Origin: Microcoleaceae cyanobacterium UBA11344
Lineage (GTDB): Bacteria > Cyanobacteriota > Cyanobacteriia > Cyanobacteriales > Microcoleaceae
Assembly: GCA_003483675.1 (NCBI GenBank)
Contig: DMYK01000096.1
Span: 1,094-9,493, forward strand
Direction: 5' to 3'
DNA length: 8,400 nt
Made by a program: the position numbers and the translations under genes. The notes below the pieces were generated by a model. The model did no database searches, had not been told where the DNA came from, and saw only the letters and a program-made list of their open reading frames with translations. This document shows, one piece after another, positions 1 to 6,586 of the stretch (position 1 is its first letter; each line of letters opens with the position of its first letter).

Positions 1-119
1 GGCTTGAGGAACTAGCAGCCGCAAAGGAGGAAGCCGCCGAATTTGAGGGAGACAGAGAAACCGCCGAATTTGAGGCTTCAGAAGCCACAGCAATGGACGG
101 AACAGCAGCCCCGATCTAA
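1..119 (+). CDS. nusA: NusA C-terminal end (partial)
   Basis: This is the 3' end of a gene read in the frame starting at base 3 and closing at TAA 117-119. The 38 visible residues form an acidic, alanine-rich tail beginning LEELAAAKEEAAEFEG and ending AMDGTAAPI. No NusA domain is inside the window, so the name rests on context: cyanobacteria commonly keep nusA directly upstream of ylxR and infB in this order and orientation, and low-complexity acidic ends are common on NusA proteins. NusA binds RNA polymerase and nascent RNA and modulates pausing, termination and antitermination. The tail contains a 27-base direct duplication (34-48 and 61-75 share CCGCCGAATTTGAGG) that gives two AEFE-containing nonapeptides. 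Moderately sure. Confidence 0.7.
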   Translation, partial: LEELAAAKEEAAEFEGDRETAEFEASEATAMDGTAAPI

Positions 120-149
120 AAACCTGTGACATTTACAAGACTTGCCCCA

Positions 150-176
150 GGGGGAGACTAGGAGGACTTCTCCCCC
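150..176 (+). promoter_or_regulatory. GC-rich hairpin between nusA and ylxR
   Basis: GGGGGAGA (150-157) pairs perfectly with TCTCCCCC (169-176) around an 11-base loop. No T-run follows; the downstream strand is instead rich in C and T up to the ylxR start. It could be a partial terminator, an attenuator or an mRNA-stabilising stem-loop within the nusA-ylxR-infB transcript. The pairing is seen directly; the function is inferred. Confidence 0.45.
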
Positions 177-248
177 ATTCCTACACTCCCCCACTCTCCT
201 CCAATTGTGCGATCTCACCCACTATTCCCCCTCTCCCCCTCTCAAGTG

Positions 249-521
249 ATGAAACCGAACTACCGATGCTGTGCCAGTTGTCGCAAAATAGCTCTCAAAG
301 AAGCTTTTTGGCGAGTAGTCAGAGTCTATCCTTCTCATCAGGTACAATTAGATATTGGCATGGGTCGTTCAGCTTACCTTTGTCCGCAAGCAGAATGCCT
401 CAAAGCAGCTCAGAAAAAAAATCGCCTTGGGCGATCGCTCAAAGCGCCTGTGTCTGACGAACAGTACCAAACACTTTGGCAGCGTTTAGCCACATCAGAC
501 AGTGTTTGCAAGGAGCTTTAA
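249..521 (+). CDS. ylxR: YlxR/RnpM family RNA-binding protein
   Basis: This encodes a 90-residue basic protein of the YlxR (DUF448) family, nearly always found between nusA and infB. It opens MKPNYRCCASCRK, where the Cys-rich CxxC-R-K segment is the family signature, and continues with FWRVVRVYP, GMGRSAYLCPQAECLKAA and KKNRLGRSLKAPV, the conserved Gly-Arg-Ser-Ala-Tyr and Lys-Lys-Asn-Arg blocks. Members bind RNA; a Bacillus homologue has been reported to modulate RNase P activity, and other roles remain unsettled. I chose ATG 249 over the in-frame GTG 207 because family members begin at MKPNYR and the extra 14 residues are low-complexity. No Shine-Dalgarno sequence precedes ATG 249; the upstream bases are C/T-rich, so translation may be coupled or SD-independent. 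A HIP1 octamer lies inside at 431-438. Confidence 0.9.
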   Translation: MKPNYRCCASCRKIALKEAFWRVVRVYPSHQVQLDIGMGRSAYLCPQAECLKAAQKKNRLGRSLKAPVSDEQYQTLWQRLATSDSVCKEL

Positions 522-920
522 GCTGACAAGAGTTCGGTGTAAACTGTACAAACCCTCAAAGCAGCCCTACCAGTAATTACCAGTAGGGCTATCACTAAAT
601 CTGCCCACCAGTCTGGAAAGATTTGTGTCAGATTAGATCAGGGTAGGGTACTAGCAGAGGTATCCTCAAAGTGGAAAGGCGAACTTTGAAGCTTGAGAGA
701 GTGGCTTTAGCCAAAACTCAGACTTCTAATTTCTAAGTTCCCAAAAAGACTTGAGAATTCTCCGACCACAGACTTCAGCAAGTTGTATCTTCTAGATAAA
801 ACTGCTGAGCAAGTACCAAAACCCCGATTCCTGACACTGAATCTAAACAGCGAATGATGTCGTCATTGGAACAAAAAATCAAAATGTAAAAACTGGTTGG
901 CATAACAGAGGGCAGAGTGG
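522..920 (+). other. Intergenic leader between ylxR and infB
   Basis: This stretch of 399 bases holds no convincing gene; the only longer reading frame is antisense (775-957) and overlaps the infB start. Its clearest structure is the hairpin at 563-590. A weak infB ribosome binding site, AGAGGG (907-912), stands 8 bases before ATG 921. The length and the hairpin suggest that infB has its own leader or promoter here, but I could not identify a convincing -35/-10 pair. Confidence 0.5.
563..590 (+). promoter_or_regulatory. Stem-loop downstream of ylxR
   Basis: AGCCCTAC (563-570) is the exact reverse complement of GTAGGGCT (583-590), with a 12-base loop that contains the palindrome GTAATTAC. No T-run follows, so it is not a textbook intrinsic terminator. 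It lies 41 bases after the ylxR stop codon and could act as an attenuator or processing site ahead of infB. The role is inferred only. Confidence 0.45.
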
Positions 921-3900
921 ATGAACAACGGCAAAGTAAGAATTTACGATTTATCACGGGAACTAAATTTGGATAATAAAGACATCTTGGCAGTGTGCGA
1001 GCGGCTCAATATTTCAGTCAAGAGCCACAGCAGCACAATTACAGAATCCGAAGCAGAACGCATTCGCAAAACGGCGGAAAAATACGTCGCCAGCCACTCT
1101 TCCCCCGGCAAGCCAGCTCCCCCCGAAAGAGCAGCAGCGCCATCTAGAGAATCTGGCCCTCATCCTAACGATCAACAAAAAAAGCAGCAAATTTTAGAAA
1201 TACGCAGTCCAAAAGTACGACCCCAGGCTGGTGCAAACTCCCAGCAGTCAGGGAACGAGGAGAGAAAAAAACCGCAGGCAACTGTCGCCACTCCTCCCAA
1301 ATCACCCGTCGCTCAACAGCTCCAGCCTCCGGCTAAACCAAATATCAATCGACCCGTACTGTCGAAGCCTACTGTTCCCTCAGCAACGGCTGAGTCAGAA
1401 ACTGTGTCAGAAACAGTTTCCGAAACAGTAGGTGCGATCGCCTTAGAAACAGACACCCAGGCGGCAGTATCGATCGTACCCCAACCTTCGCCGGAAAAAG
1501 CTGAACGAAAAGAGCGCATGGCGATCGCCCCTCCCGGGCCGTCAGCAAGACTCACCTCGCCGCCAGTCAGACCCGCCGGAGAGTCGGCTAACCGCACCCA
1601 ACTGAGTCAGGGAAACAAGCCCGTACTGAAACTTGCCAAAACCGAGCAAGAGCAATCAGAACAGGCAGAAAATCTGGAAGCGCCTGCTAAACCCAGTCGC
1701 CCCAGCAGACCCGCGCCCGGTGGTACCGAATCTCGCGCGCAAAGACCGCGCCGGGAAGGCGCCCTTGGCCCAGTCAAAACTCAACTTGCCGATCGACCCC
1801 AACCAGGTGGCGGCCCACGGCGGAGCCTTGCCCCGGCAACGTCAGCCACCGGGCTGCGTAGCCGCGGTGGTGACACCGGAGCGGCAGGGGATGACAGTGA
1901 CGATAATGAAGAAGATAATACGCCGTTGCTGGGGATTACTCTCCTCGAAAGGCCCTCCCTCCCTCGTCCTGCCAAAAAGACTCAGGTCATTTGGGAAGAA
2001 GATGACGAAGAAAACTCAGATGCTGCCAAAGCTGCCAAGGCTGGCAAAGTCAAGCGTTCTCGACTAAAACCCATAGACGAAGACGACGATGACCTAGAAA
2101 ATGGCTTGGATATGCCAGCACCAGTAATGGTCAGCCTGTCCCTAGCCCGCCCTGCTAAGGCGAAGTCACAAGCAGCACCCAAATCAACACCAACTCCGGG
2201 CGCACCCGGAAGCAGTGGCAAAAATAAGAGACCGGGCCCTTCTCACGATAAAAGCTCGTCTGGTTCGACCGGCGGACGTGGTAGCCGTGGCAAAACAGCC
2301 GAAGCTAAGGTAGAACGTCCAGAAACACTGATCCTCAGCAGGCCGATGACCGTTCAGGAACTGGCTGGTACTCTGGCTGTTCCCGAAACCGAAATTATCA
2401 AGCGGCTGTTCTCTAAAGGCATTGCGGTTAACATTACCGAAACCCTGGACATTGCAGCGGTGAGAATGGTAGCTGAAGAAATGGGCATAGAGGTAGAAAC
2501 CCCAGAAAAAGTAGCCCCAGCGCTCAAAGTGATCGAGATGCTGGACGCAACAGATATGGAATACCTCCAGCGCCGTCCGCCAGTAGTAACGATTATGGGT
2601 CATGTGGATCACGGCAAAACTACCTTGCTCGACTCGATCCGCAAAACCAAGGTGGCTCAAGGAGAAGCTGGGGGCATTACCCAGCACATCGGTGCTTACC
2701 ATGTGGATGTGGTACACGAAGGCAAGAGCCAGCAGGTCGTATTTTTGGATACTCCAGGTCACGAAGCCTTTACAGCGATGCGGGCTCGCGGAACGCGGGT
2801 GACAGACATCGCCATCTTGGTGGTGGCGGCCGATGACGGTGTGCGACCCCAGACAATTGAAGCTATCAGCCACGCGAAAGCGGCTAAAGTGCCAATTGTT
2901 GTGGCGATCAATAAAATTGACAAGGAGGGCGCTCAGCCGGAACGGGTGAAGCAAGAGCTGACAGAGTACGGCTTGGTTGCAGATGACTGGGGCGGCGATG
3001 TCACGATGGTTCCTGTCAGCGCTATCCGAGGCGAAAACCTCGATACGCTGTTGGAAATGATCTTGACCGTCGCGGAAATGGAAAACCTCAACGCCAACCC
3101 GAACCGAGCGGCTAAGGGTACGGTGATTGAAGCTAACCTCGATAAGGCAAGGGGGCCTGTGGCAACTCTGCTGGTGCAAAATGGCACTCTGCGAGTGGGC
3201 GATATTGTGGTCGCAGGTTCGGCTTTGGGTAAGGTGCGGGCTATGATCGATGACCGGGGCGCTCGCGTCGAGCAAGCAACTCCATCCTTTGCGGTGGAAG
3301 TGCTGGGGCTGCGGGAAGTACCTCGCGCTGGAGACGAGTTCGATGTCTTCGCGAACGAAAAAGAGGCTGCGGCGATCGCCTCTGGAAGAGCTACATCCCA
3401 ACGAGATTCCCGTCTGCTGCAAGGCGGCCGGATCAGCCTCAGCGGCTTCTCTCAACAAGCTAAGGAAGGTGTTCTCAAGGAACTCAACTTGATCTTGAAG
3501 GCAGATGTCCAAGGCTCCCTCGAAGCAATTGTCGGCGCTCTGACTCAACTTCCTCAAAAAGAAGTTCAACTCCGACTGCTGCTATCTGCTCCTGGGGAAG
3601 TCACAGAAACCGACATTGACCTCGCCGCGGCTAGCAATGCCGTGATTATCGGGTTCAATACTACTCTCGCCACCGGCGCTCGCCAAGCGGCCGACCAAGC
3701 CGGCGTAGACGTGCGGGAATACAGCATCATCTACAACCTCTTGGATGACATTCAAGGGGCGATGGAAGGCCTGCTGGAACCTGAACTGGTGGAAGAACCT
3801 CTGGGAAGCGTGGAAGTGCGCGCTGTCTTCGCGATCGGTCGTGGGGCTGTGGCTGGATGTATGGTACTCTCTGGCAAAGTCATCCGTAACTGCAAGGTGC

Positions 3901-4091
3901 GGGTGCGCCGGGGCAACAATGTCATTTACGAAGGTATCCTAGACTCCCTGAAACGGATGAAGGAAGATGCCAAGGAAGTCAATGCTGGCTACGAATGCGG
4001 TATTTCCTTGAGTGGCTTTAGCGACTGGGCCCAAGGCGACCTGATTGAAGCCTACCGGATGGTGACTAAACGCCGGACTCTATCTCAATAG
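921..4091 (+). CDS. infB: Translation initiation factor IF-2
   Basis: This is a complete 1056-residue IF-2, the GTPase that delivers initiator fMet-tRNA to the 30S subunit and promotes subunit joining. An IF2 N-terminal module ([20 protein letters not shown], about residues 5-50) is followed by a very long linker rich in Pro, Ala, Ser and Arg with acidic patches (about 60-470). A second IF2-N module lies at about 474-525. The GTPase domain carries G1 GHVDHGKT (560-567), G3 DTPGH (610-614), G4 NKID (664-667) and G5 SAIRG (from 700). The beta-barrel, the [12 protein letters not shown] domain (near 857) and the C-terminal domain that binds fMet-tRNA (about 965 to the end) follow, so nothing essential is missing. 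The length suits filamentous cyanobacteria, whose linkers are long. The start is fixed by the conserved [10 protein letters not shown]-terminus and by AGAGGG 8 bases upstream. The linker contains a small SETV tandem repeat near residue 160. Confidence 0.98.
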   Translation: MNNGKVRIYDLSRELNLDNKDILAVCERLNISVKSHSSTITESEAERIRKTAEKYVASHSSPGKPAPPERAAAPSRESGPHPNDQQKKQQILEIRSPKVRPQAGANSQQSGNEERKKPQATVATPPKSPVAQQLQPPAKPNINRPVLSKPTVPSATAESETVSETVSETVGAIALETDTQAAVSIVPQPSPEKAERKERMAIAPPGPSARLTSPPVRPAGESANRTQLSQGNKPVLKLAKTEQEQSEQAENLEAPAKPSRPSRPAPGGTESRAQRPRREGALGPVKTQLADRPQPGGGPRRSLAPATSATGLRSRGGDTGAAGDDSDDNEEDNTPLLGITLLERPSLPRPAKKTQVIWEEDDEENSDAAKAAKAGKVKRSRLKPIDEDDDDLENGLDMPAPVMVSLSLARPAKAKSQAAPKSTPTPGAPGSSGKNKRPGPSHDKSSSGSTGGRGSRGKTAEAKVERPETLILSRPMTVQELAGTLAVPETEIIKRLFSKGIAVNITETLDIAAVRMVAEEMGIEVETPEKVAPALKVIEMLDATDMEYLQRRPPVVTIMGHVDHGKTTLLDSIRKTKVAQGEAGGITQHIGAYHVDVVHEGKSQQVVFLDTPGHEAFTAMRARGTRVTDIAILVVAADDGVRPQTIEAISHAKAAKVPIVVAINKIDKEGAQPERVKQELTEYGLVADDWGGDVTMVPVSAIRGENLDTLLEMILTVAEMENLNANPNRAAKGTVIEANLDKARGPVATLLVQNGTLRVGDIVVAGSALGKVRAMIDDRGARVEQATPSFAVEVLGLREVPRAGDEFDVFANEKEAAAIASGRATSQRDSRLLQGGRISLSGFSQQAKEGVLKELNLILKADVQGSLEAIVGALTQLPQKEVQLRLLLSAPGEVTETDIDLAAASNAVIIGFNTTLATGARQAADQAGVDVREYSIIYNLLDDIQGAMEGLLEPELVEEPLGSVEVRAVFAIGRGAVAGCMVLSGKVIRNCKVRVRRGNNVIYEGILDSLKRMKEDAKEVNAGYECGISLSGFSDWAQGDLIEAYRMVTKRRTLSQ

Positions 4092-4111
4092 TTGCTAGTG
4101 ATGAGTTGTAG

Positions 4112-4136
4112 GGGCGGTGCCTGTGAGTGCCCGCCC
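4112..4136 (+). terminator. Terminator-like hairpin after infB
   Basis: GGGCGG (4112-4117) pairs with CCGCCC (4131-4136) across a 13-base loop, 20 bases after the infB stop. There is no T-run, as is common for cyanobacterial gene ends, so it may be a transcript-end stem or an interspersed GC-rich repeat. The remaining bases up to 4337 are AT-rich, with many AACTC/AAAACTC-like short repeats, and contain no gene I can support. Confidence 0.45.
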
Positions 4137-4337
4137 ATGAGTTGGAAGAGAAGTTTTGAGTTTCGGAACTAAATTGCCGCGATCTGGTAACTACTCTCTT
4201 CTCTCAATACTGCAAACCTCATCACTCGCAACTTTTTTTAACTCAAAATTTCCAACTGAAAATTCAAAACTCATAACTCATCACTTAAAATTCGCTCCCT
4301 CCCTGACTCGCTCACTCAAAACTCAAAACTATTTAAA

Positions 4338-4952
4338 GTGCGTTATTTTTGGTCTGAACCTTTTTTGTGGATTCACCTGGCTGGGGTGGCGGCACTGCCG
4401 ATTTTCCTGGGACTGTGCTTGCTGGGACTGGCAGTGGGTTCTCCGCTACTCCCTGTGTGGGTAGAACTATTTTTAGTTGGGGCGATCGGTATTGCCCCTG
4501 TGCTGTGGATGCAGTGGTTTCGCCCTTTTTACATTTTTAGTATTTTAGTGGTGGCGGTGAAACCCCAGAATTTAACGAATGCACAGCAGCGGATTCTTGC
4601 TGGGTTTAAATCTCGCTTAAATAAGGGATTAGCTATTTTGGTCGCTGTTTTGCTGGCAGTAATTTTGTGGCAACTATACCGATTTGCTCCCCTCGCTGCT
4701 GGAGTGGCTCCGTTTCCTCCTCAATGGCGATTCGCTGGTTTGTTTTTGGCTGCTTTAGCTTTTCTCGCTAGCAATTTGTTCTTGCAGGTGCCTGTGAGTG
4801 TCATGGCTGTTTTGCTGATGCCGGAATCAGAATTTGCAGCGATACAGCCTGATGTTTTAGAAAAAATTGGGCGGGATTTTACGATCGCAGGCTGGCAAGT
4901 CGATCGAATTTTGCCGAATTTTGCCGGCGAGAGCACAGAAGACGGAAGGTAG
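4338..4952 (+). CDS. Cyanobacterial polytopic membrane protein (low-complexity tail family)
   Basis: This 204-residue protein is mostly hydrophobic. The N-terminus MRYFWSEPFLWIHLAG and the internal FRPFYIFSILVVAVKP and NLFLQVPVSVMAVLL match what I recall of the cyanobacterial low-complexity tail membrane protein family, whose function is unknown. Probable membrane segments lie at about residues 11-35, 40-58, 62-75, 96-117 and 130-160, ahead of a short soluble tail (GWQVDRILPNF). The GTG start is chosen because the conserved N-terminus begins there; the next Met lies far inside the protein. There is no clear Shine-Dalgarno sequence. The gene follows infB in the same orientation after about 250 bases. 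The tail ends abruptly at TAG 4950, and peptide-like sequence continues downstream in shifted frames, so the C-terminus may be truncated by frameshifts. Family assignment is from memory of sequence patterns. Confidence 0.75.
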   Translation: MRYFWSEPFLWIHLAGVAALPIFLGLCLLGLAVGSPLLPVWVELFLVGAIGIAPVLWMQWFRPFYIFSILVVAVKPQNLTNAQQRILAGFKSRLNKGLAILVAVLLAVILWQLYRFAPLAAGVAPFPPQWRFAGLFLAALAFLASNLFLQVPVSVMAVLLMPESEFAAIQPDVLEKIGRDFTIAGWQVDRILPNFAGESTEDGR

Positions 4953-5088
4953 AAGGGGAAATTGTATTGCAAGATACTGCGTATTTGAGGGAATTGTGCT
5001 GAAGAATTAATACCTATTCCGCAAGTAGTAATTGAGATGATAAATCTTTAATATCAAATTTTCAATGCGAGGTTATTTGTATTTTTTA

Positions 5089-5117
5089 TTGGCTATTTGG
5101 AGAGGAGAATATATAAT
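5089..5117 (+). promoter_or_regulatory. Sigma70-type promoter for the 74-aa protein gene
   Basis: TTGGCT (5089-5094) and a perfect TATAAT (5112-5117) are separated by 17 bases, the ideal spacing. Transcription would begin near 5124, leaving a leader of about 50 bases before ATG 5177. The -35 box matches consensus at 4 of 6 positions. Confidence 0.6.
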
Positions 5118-5136
5118 GGGAATTGTCAAGGTAAGA

Positions 5137-5160
5137 TTTAAATCCTCACAGGGGATTAAA
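5137..5160 (+). promoter_or_regulatory. Stem-loop in the leader of the 74-aa gene
   Basis: AATCC (5141-5145) pairs with GGATT (5153-5157). With one A bulged, TTTA (5137-5140) also pairs with TAAA (5157-5160 region). The stem ends just before the ribosome binding site AGAGG (5163-5167), so it could stabilise the mRNA 5' end or tune translation. The pairing is visible; the role is inferred. Confidence 0.3.
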
Positions 5161-5176
5161 ACAGAGGTATAAAAAT

Positions 5177-5401
5177 ATGGCGAATTCACGAACGATCGCA
5201 CCAGAACCTCAAGCCACAGAGCCGATCGATCTTAAGGAAGATTCTCAAATCTGGGCCAGTCTCAAAAAAGCGCTCGGCGCAAGTTCTGGATTTCAACGCT
5301 GGCAGCTAGAACTCAATTTTGAGAGTCAGCAGGCTCCGGTCAGCATCGACCAGCAGGTTCGCTCCTATCTGCGGGAAACTTTAGAAACTTTGGCTTACTG
5401 A
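5177..5401 (+). CDS. Small conserved cyanobacterial hypothetical protein
   Basis: This is a 74-residue soluble protein with no signal peptide or membrane segment. The N-terminal third is variable and rich in Pro, Glu and Thr; from about residue 25 it reads as helical (IWASLKKALGASSGFQRWQL), and it ends SIDQQVRSYLRETLETLAY. I do not recognise a functional family, but the second half resembles small cyanobacterial hypothetical proteins sharing the SIDQQV-R-YLRETLETLAY ending. It is likely real: it has a good promoter 60-90 bases upstream, a clear AGAGG ribosome binding site 9 bases before the ATG, and compositional continuity with neighbouring genes. It stands alone as a monocistronic unit and is the last host gene before the mobile region. 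Confidence 0.75.
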   Translation: MANSRTIAPEPQATEPIDLKEDSQIWASLKKALGASSGFQRWQLELNFESQQAPVSIDQQVRSYLRETLETLAY

Positions 5402-5678
5402 GTGCAGCCAGACCAGAACCTGTAACGGTTTGTCAATTTTACCGTCAAATTCCGCCGAATCCCCTTCAAGATGCTATCCGCGAACCACTGGACAAACCTG
5501 GACAATCCAGATACAGCGAAAACCGCTGTTATAGGTACACCCACTTATCGTTCAATCCTCGTAGGGACACGGCTCTTGGAGTGTCCCTACCGTGTTTCAT
5601 AACAGCGGGAACTGCTGTAAATCCTTGGTAGAGATAGCCCGGTTAAGTCTAACCACAGACTACGTTAAGAAGGTCACG
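5402..5678 (+). other. Intergenic region ahead of the intron (5' exon side)
   Basis: No gene is visible here. It holds the nested inverted repeat at 5523-5608 and, nearer the intron, a small hairpin GGTTA/TAACC (5641-5645 with 5650-5654) that competes with AGTCT/AGACT (5646-5650 with 5657-5661). The last bases, GGTCACG (5672-5678), would be the intron's IBS1. Confidence 0.5.
5523..5608. repeat. Nested inverted repeat (double hairpin, REP/MITE-like)
   Basis: The outer arms CCGCTGTTAT (5523-5532) and ATAACAGCGG (5599-5608) are perfect 10-base reverse complements. Inside them the arms GTAGGGACAC (5561-5570) and GTGTCCCTAC (5581-5590) are another perfect 10-base pair with a 10-base loop. Intergenic hairpins built on GTAGGGACAC are common in cyanobacterial genomes, so the inner unit is probably a dispersed repeat. 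The outer arms could come from insertion into an older palindrome, or could be the ends of a small non-autonomous element. Confidence 0.7.
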
Positions 5679-6445
5679 GTGCGATTCGTTTAACCCAAAT
5701 GGGTAACAATACTCAGGGAAGGTTAGCCTAACCAACTGGTTAGTATAACTGAATACATATCTAGGTGCTGGATTCAAAGTCCTTAGTCCTAGTCCGCAAG
5801 TGCAGCGGTAAAAGCATATCCCCTATTTTGTTGGGTAGCAACCAATAGGATAAAGCGGGGATAAAAGGCAGAAAGACTTCTAGCCGAATGAGGTAGCTGT
5901 CGAGCAAGAGTTCATGTGTAGCGAAAGCAAAGATGTGTCTGAACCATCGTAATCTTAGATGGTCTAACGGCTGAATCAGAAATGATTAAGACCAAGCCAA
6001 AAGGCAAGGATAGGGCATAGGCGATTCGTTACTCGACCTATAAGCACTGCCCAGAAACCCGGTGGATAGCATCACACTAAAAACTCTAACAATGTGTATT
6101 CGGAACGAAGTAAAACACTCACAGCCCTTAAACAATTAAGTAGGTTGCTAGCCGTAAGCAGTGAGTGTGAAGGATGGTTGCAGAAGCCAATGCTTTGCCA
6201 TAATAGCAGAGATATGCAGACAGCAACCGGGAGATGTAAAAGACAAAGACTACTTAGCCCTCAAAAAGCCTAATGCTACAGAGAAATCTGATAGTGGGAT
6301 GTAGGGGTGAAAGGAAATTTGTCAAGCGGTAGAAATACTGTATCCATAACAAGGATTACACCTCTCAGGAGCCGTGTGCGGTGAAAGTCGCAAGCACGGT
6401 TTTGTAGGAGAGGTGGTGGGGGACACCCCGCCATCGACTCTCTAT
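5679..6445 (+). mobile_element. Group II intron without an internal ORF
   Basis: This 767-base self-splicing ribozyme begins with the consensus GTGCG (5679-5683) and ends in CTCTCTAT (6438-6445). Domain V (6369-6402) and domain VI with a bulged A (6437) are canonical. Upstream bases are dense in local stems, such as ACCC/GGGT (5694-5704) and AGCCG/CGGCT, and an ACACTCAC/GTGAGTGT helix just before the domain III/IV area. In domain I a hairpin (AUAGG/CCUAU plus CGA/UCG) presents the loop bases CGTTAC (6027-6032), which pair with GTCACG of the 5' exon (5673-5678) at 5 of 6 positions: a good EBS1/IBS1 candidate. Domain IV has no reverse transcriptase, so splicing and mobility would depend on a maturase made elsewhere. 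It lies on the same strand as iscB and 141 bases upstream of it. The borders are motif-based and could shift by 1-2 bases at the 3' end. Confidence 0.85.
6369..6445 (+). ncRNA. Group II intron domains V and VI
   Basis: Domain V is a 34-base hairpin. GAGCCGTG (6369-6376) pairs with CACGGTTT (6395-6402), including the AGC catalytic triad at 6370-6372; an upper helix is capped by the GAAA-type loop, and the bulge lies opposite AGTCG. Domain VI pairs GGAGAG (6407-6412) with CTCTCT (6438-6443), with an inner GGGG/CCCC stem, and leaves A6437 unpaired as the branch-point nucleophile 8 bases before the 3' splice site. All expected catalytic elements look intact. Confidence 0.9.
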
Positions 6446-6580
6446 CACACCCTGTGAGTGCTTGCCAGCTCCTTGCTCTGTCACTACCAGTTAAACATCT
6501 TTATTTCGCTAAGGAAGTGCTGCTAGCATGACAAGCCCTCTTAACATTACCAAGGCAAAAATCACCCGATTATTCGGAGG
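6446..6580 (+). ncRNA. OmegaRNA (HEARO RNA) guide scaffold of IscB
   Basis: IscB proteins use an omegaRNA encoded directly upstream of the nuclease, with the guide at the RNA's 5' end and the scaffold running up to the start codon. The 141 bases between the intron and the iscB ATG fit this position and fold locally. TGTCA (near 6479) can pair with TGACA (near 6530); CACT can pair with AGTG around an inner CTTTA/TAAGG stem; TTGCC (near 6462) can pair with GGCAA (near 6554) as a long-range helix; and CCGA/TCGG (6566-6577) forms a terminal hairpin. The scaffold may begin at GTGAGTGC (6454), which would put the guide just upstream. The call rests on position and folding, not on an alignment to the HEARO model. 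Confidence 0.7.
6566..6580 (+). promoter_or_regulatory. iscB ribosome binding site partly inside an omegaRNA hairpin
   Basis: GGAGG (6576-6580), a strong Shine-Dalgarno sequence 6 bases before ATG 6587, shares its first two G residues with the 3' arm of the CCGA/TCGG hairpin (6566-6577). This fixes the iscB start and suggests that folding of the omegaRNA 3' end may limit ribosome access. Confidence 0.6.
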
Positions 6581-6586
6581 CTCAAT

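Noticed and set aside
207..248. GTG start extending YlxR by 14 residues
   Set aside because: The added MRSHPLFPLSPSQV is encoded by the C/T-rich leader and is not a feature of the family, which begins at MKPNYR.
775..957. Antisense frame of 60 residues in the infB leader
   Set aside because: It overlaps the infB N-terminus, and the Cys/Ser-rich peptide has no recognisable features.
2184..3569. Antisense open frame of 461 residues opposite infB
   Set aside because: It lies entirely within the GTPase-coding part of infB, resembles no known family and has a composition expected from the complement of a constrained gene.
4156..4464. Plus-strand frame overlapping the start of the membrane protein gene
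   Set aside because: It covers the repetitive AACTC-rich spacer and reads the conserved membrane gene out of frame.
4791..4800. Third CCTGTGAGTG copy inside the membrane protein gene
   Set aside because: It encodes the conserved PVSV segment in frame, so it is best explained as coding sequence sharing a short match by chance.
6160..6170. TGTGA near 6165 as an alternative EBS1
   Set aside because: It pairs locally with ACACTCAC (about 6114-6121) in a solid stem and sits too far 3' to be in domain I.
5679..6586. CRISPR array or tracrRNA next to the Cas9-like nuclease
   Set aside because: There are no regularly spaced repeats; domain architecture and size are those of IscB rather than Cas9, and the upstream RNA is explained by an intron plus omegaRNA.
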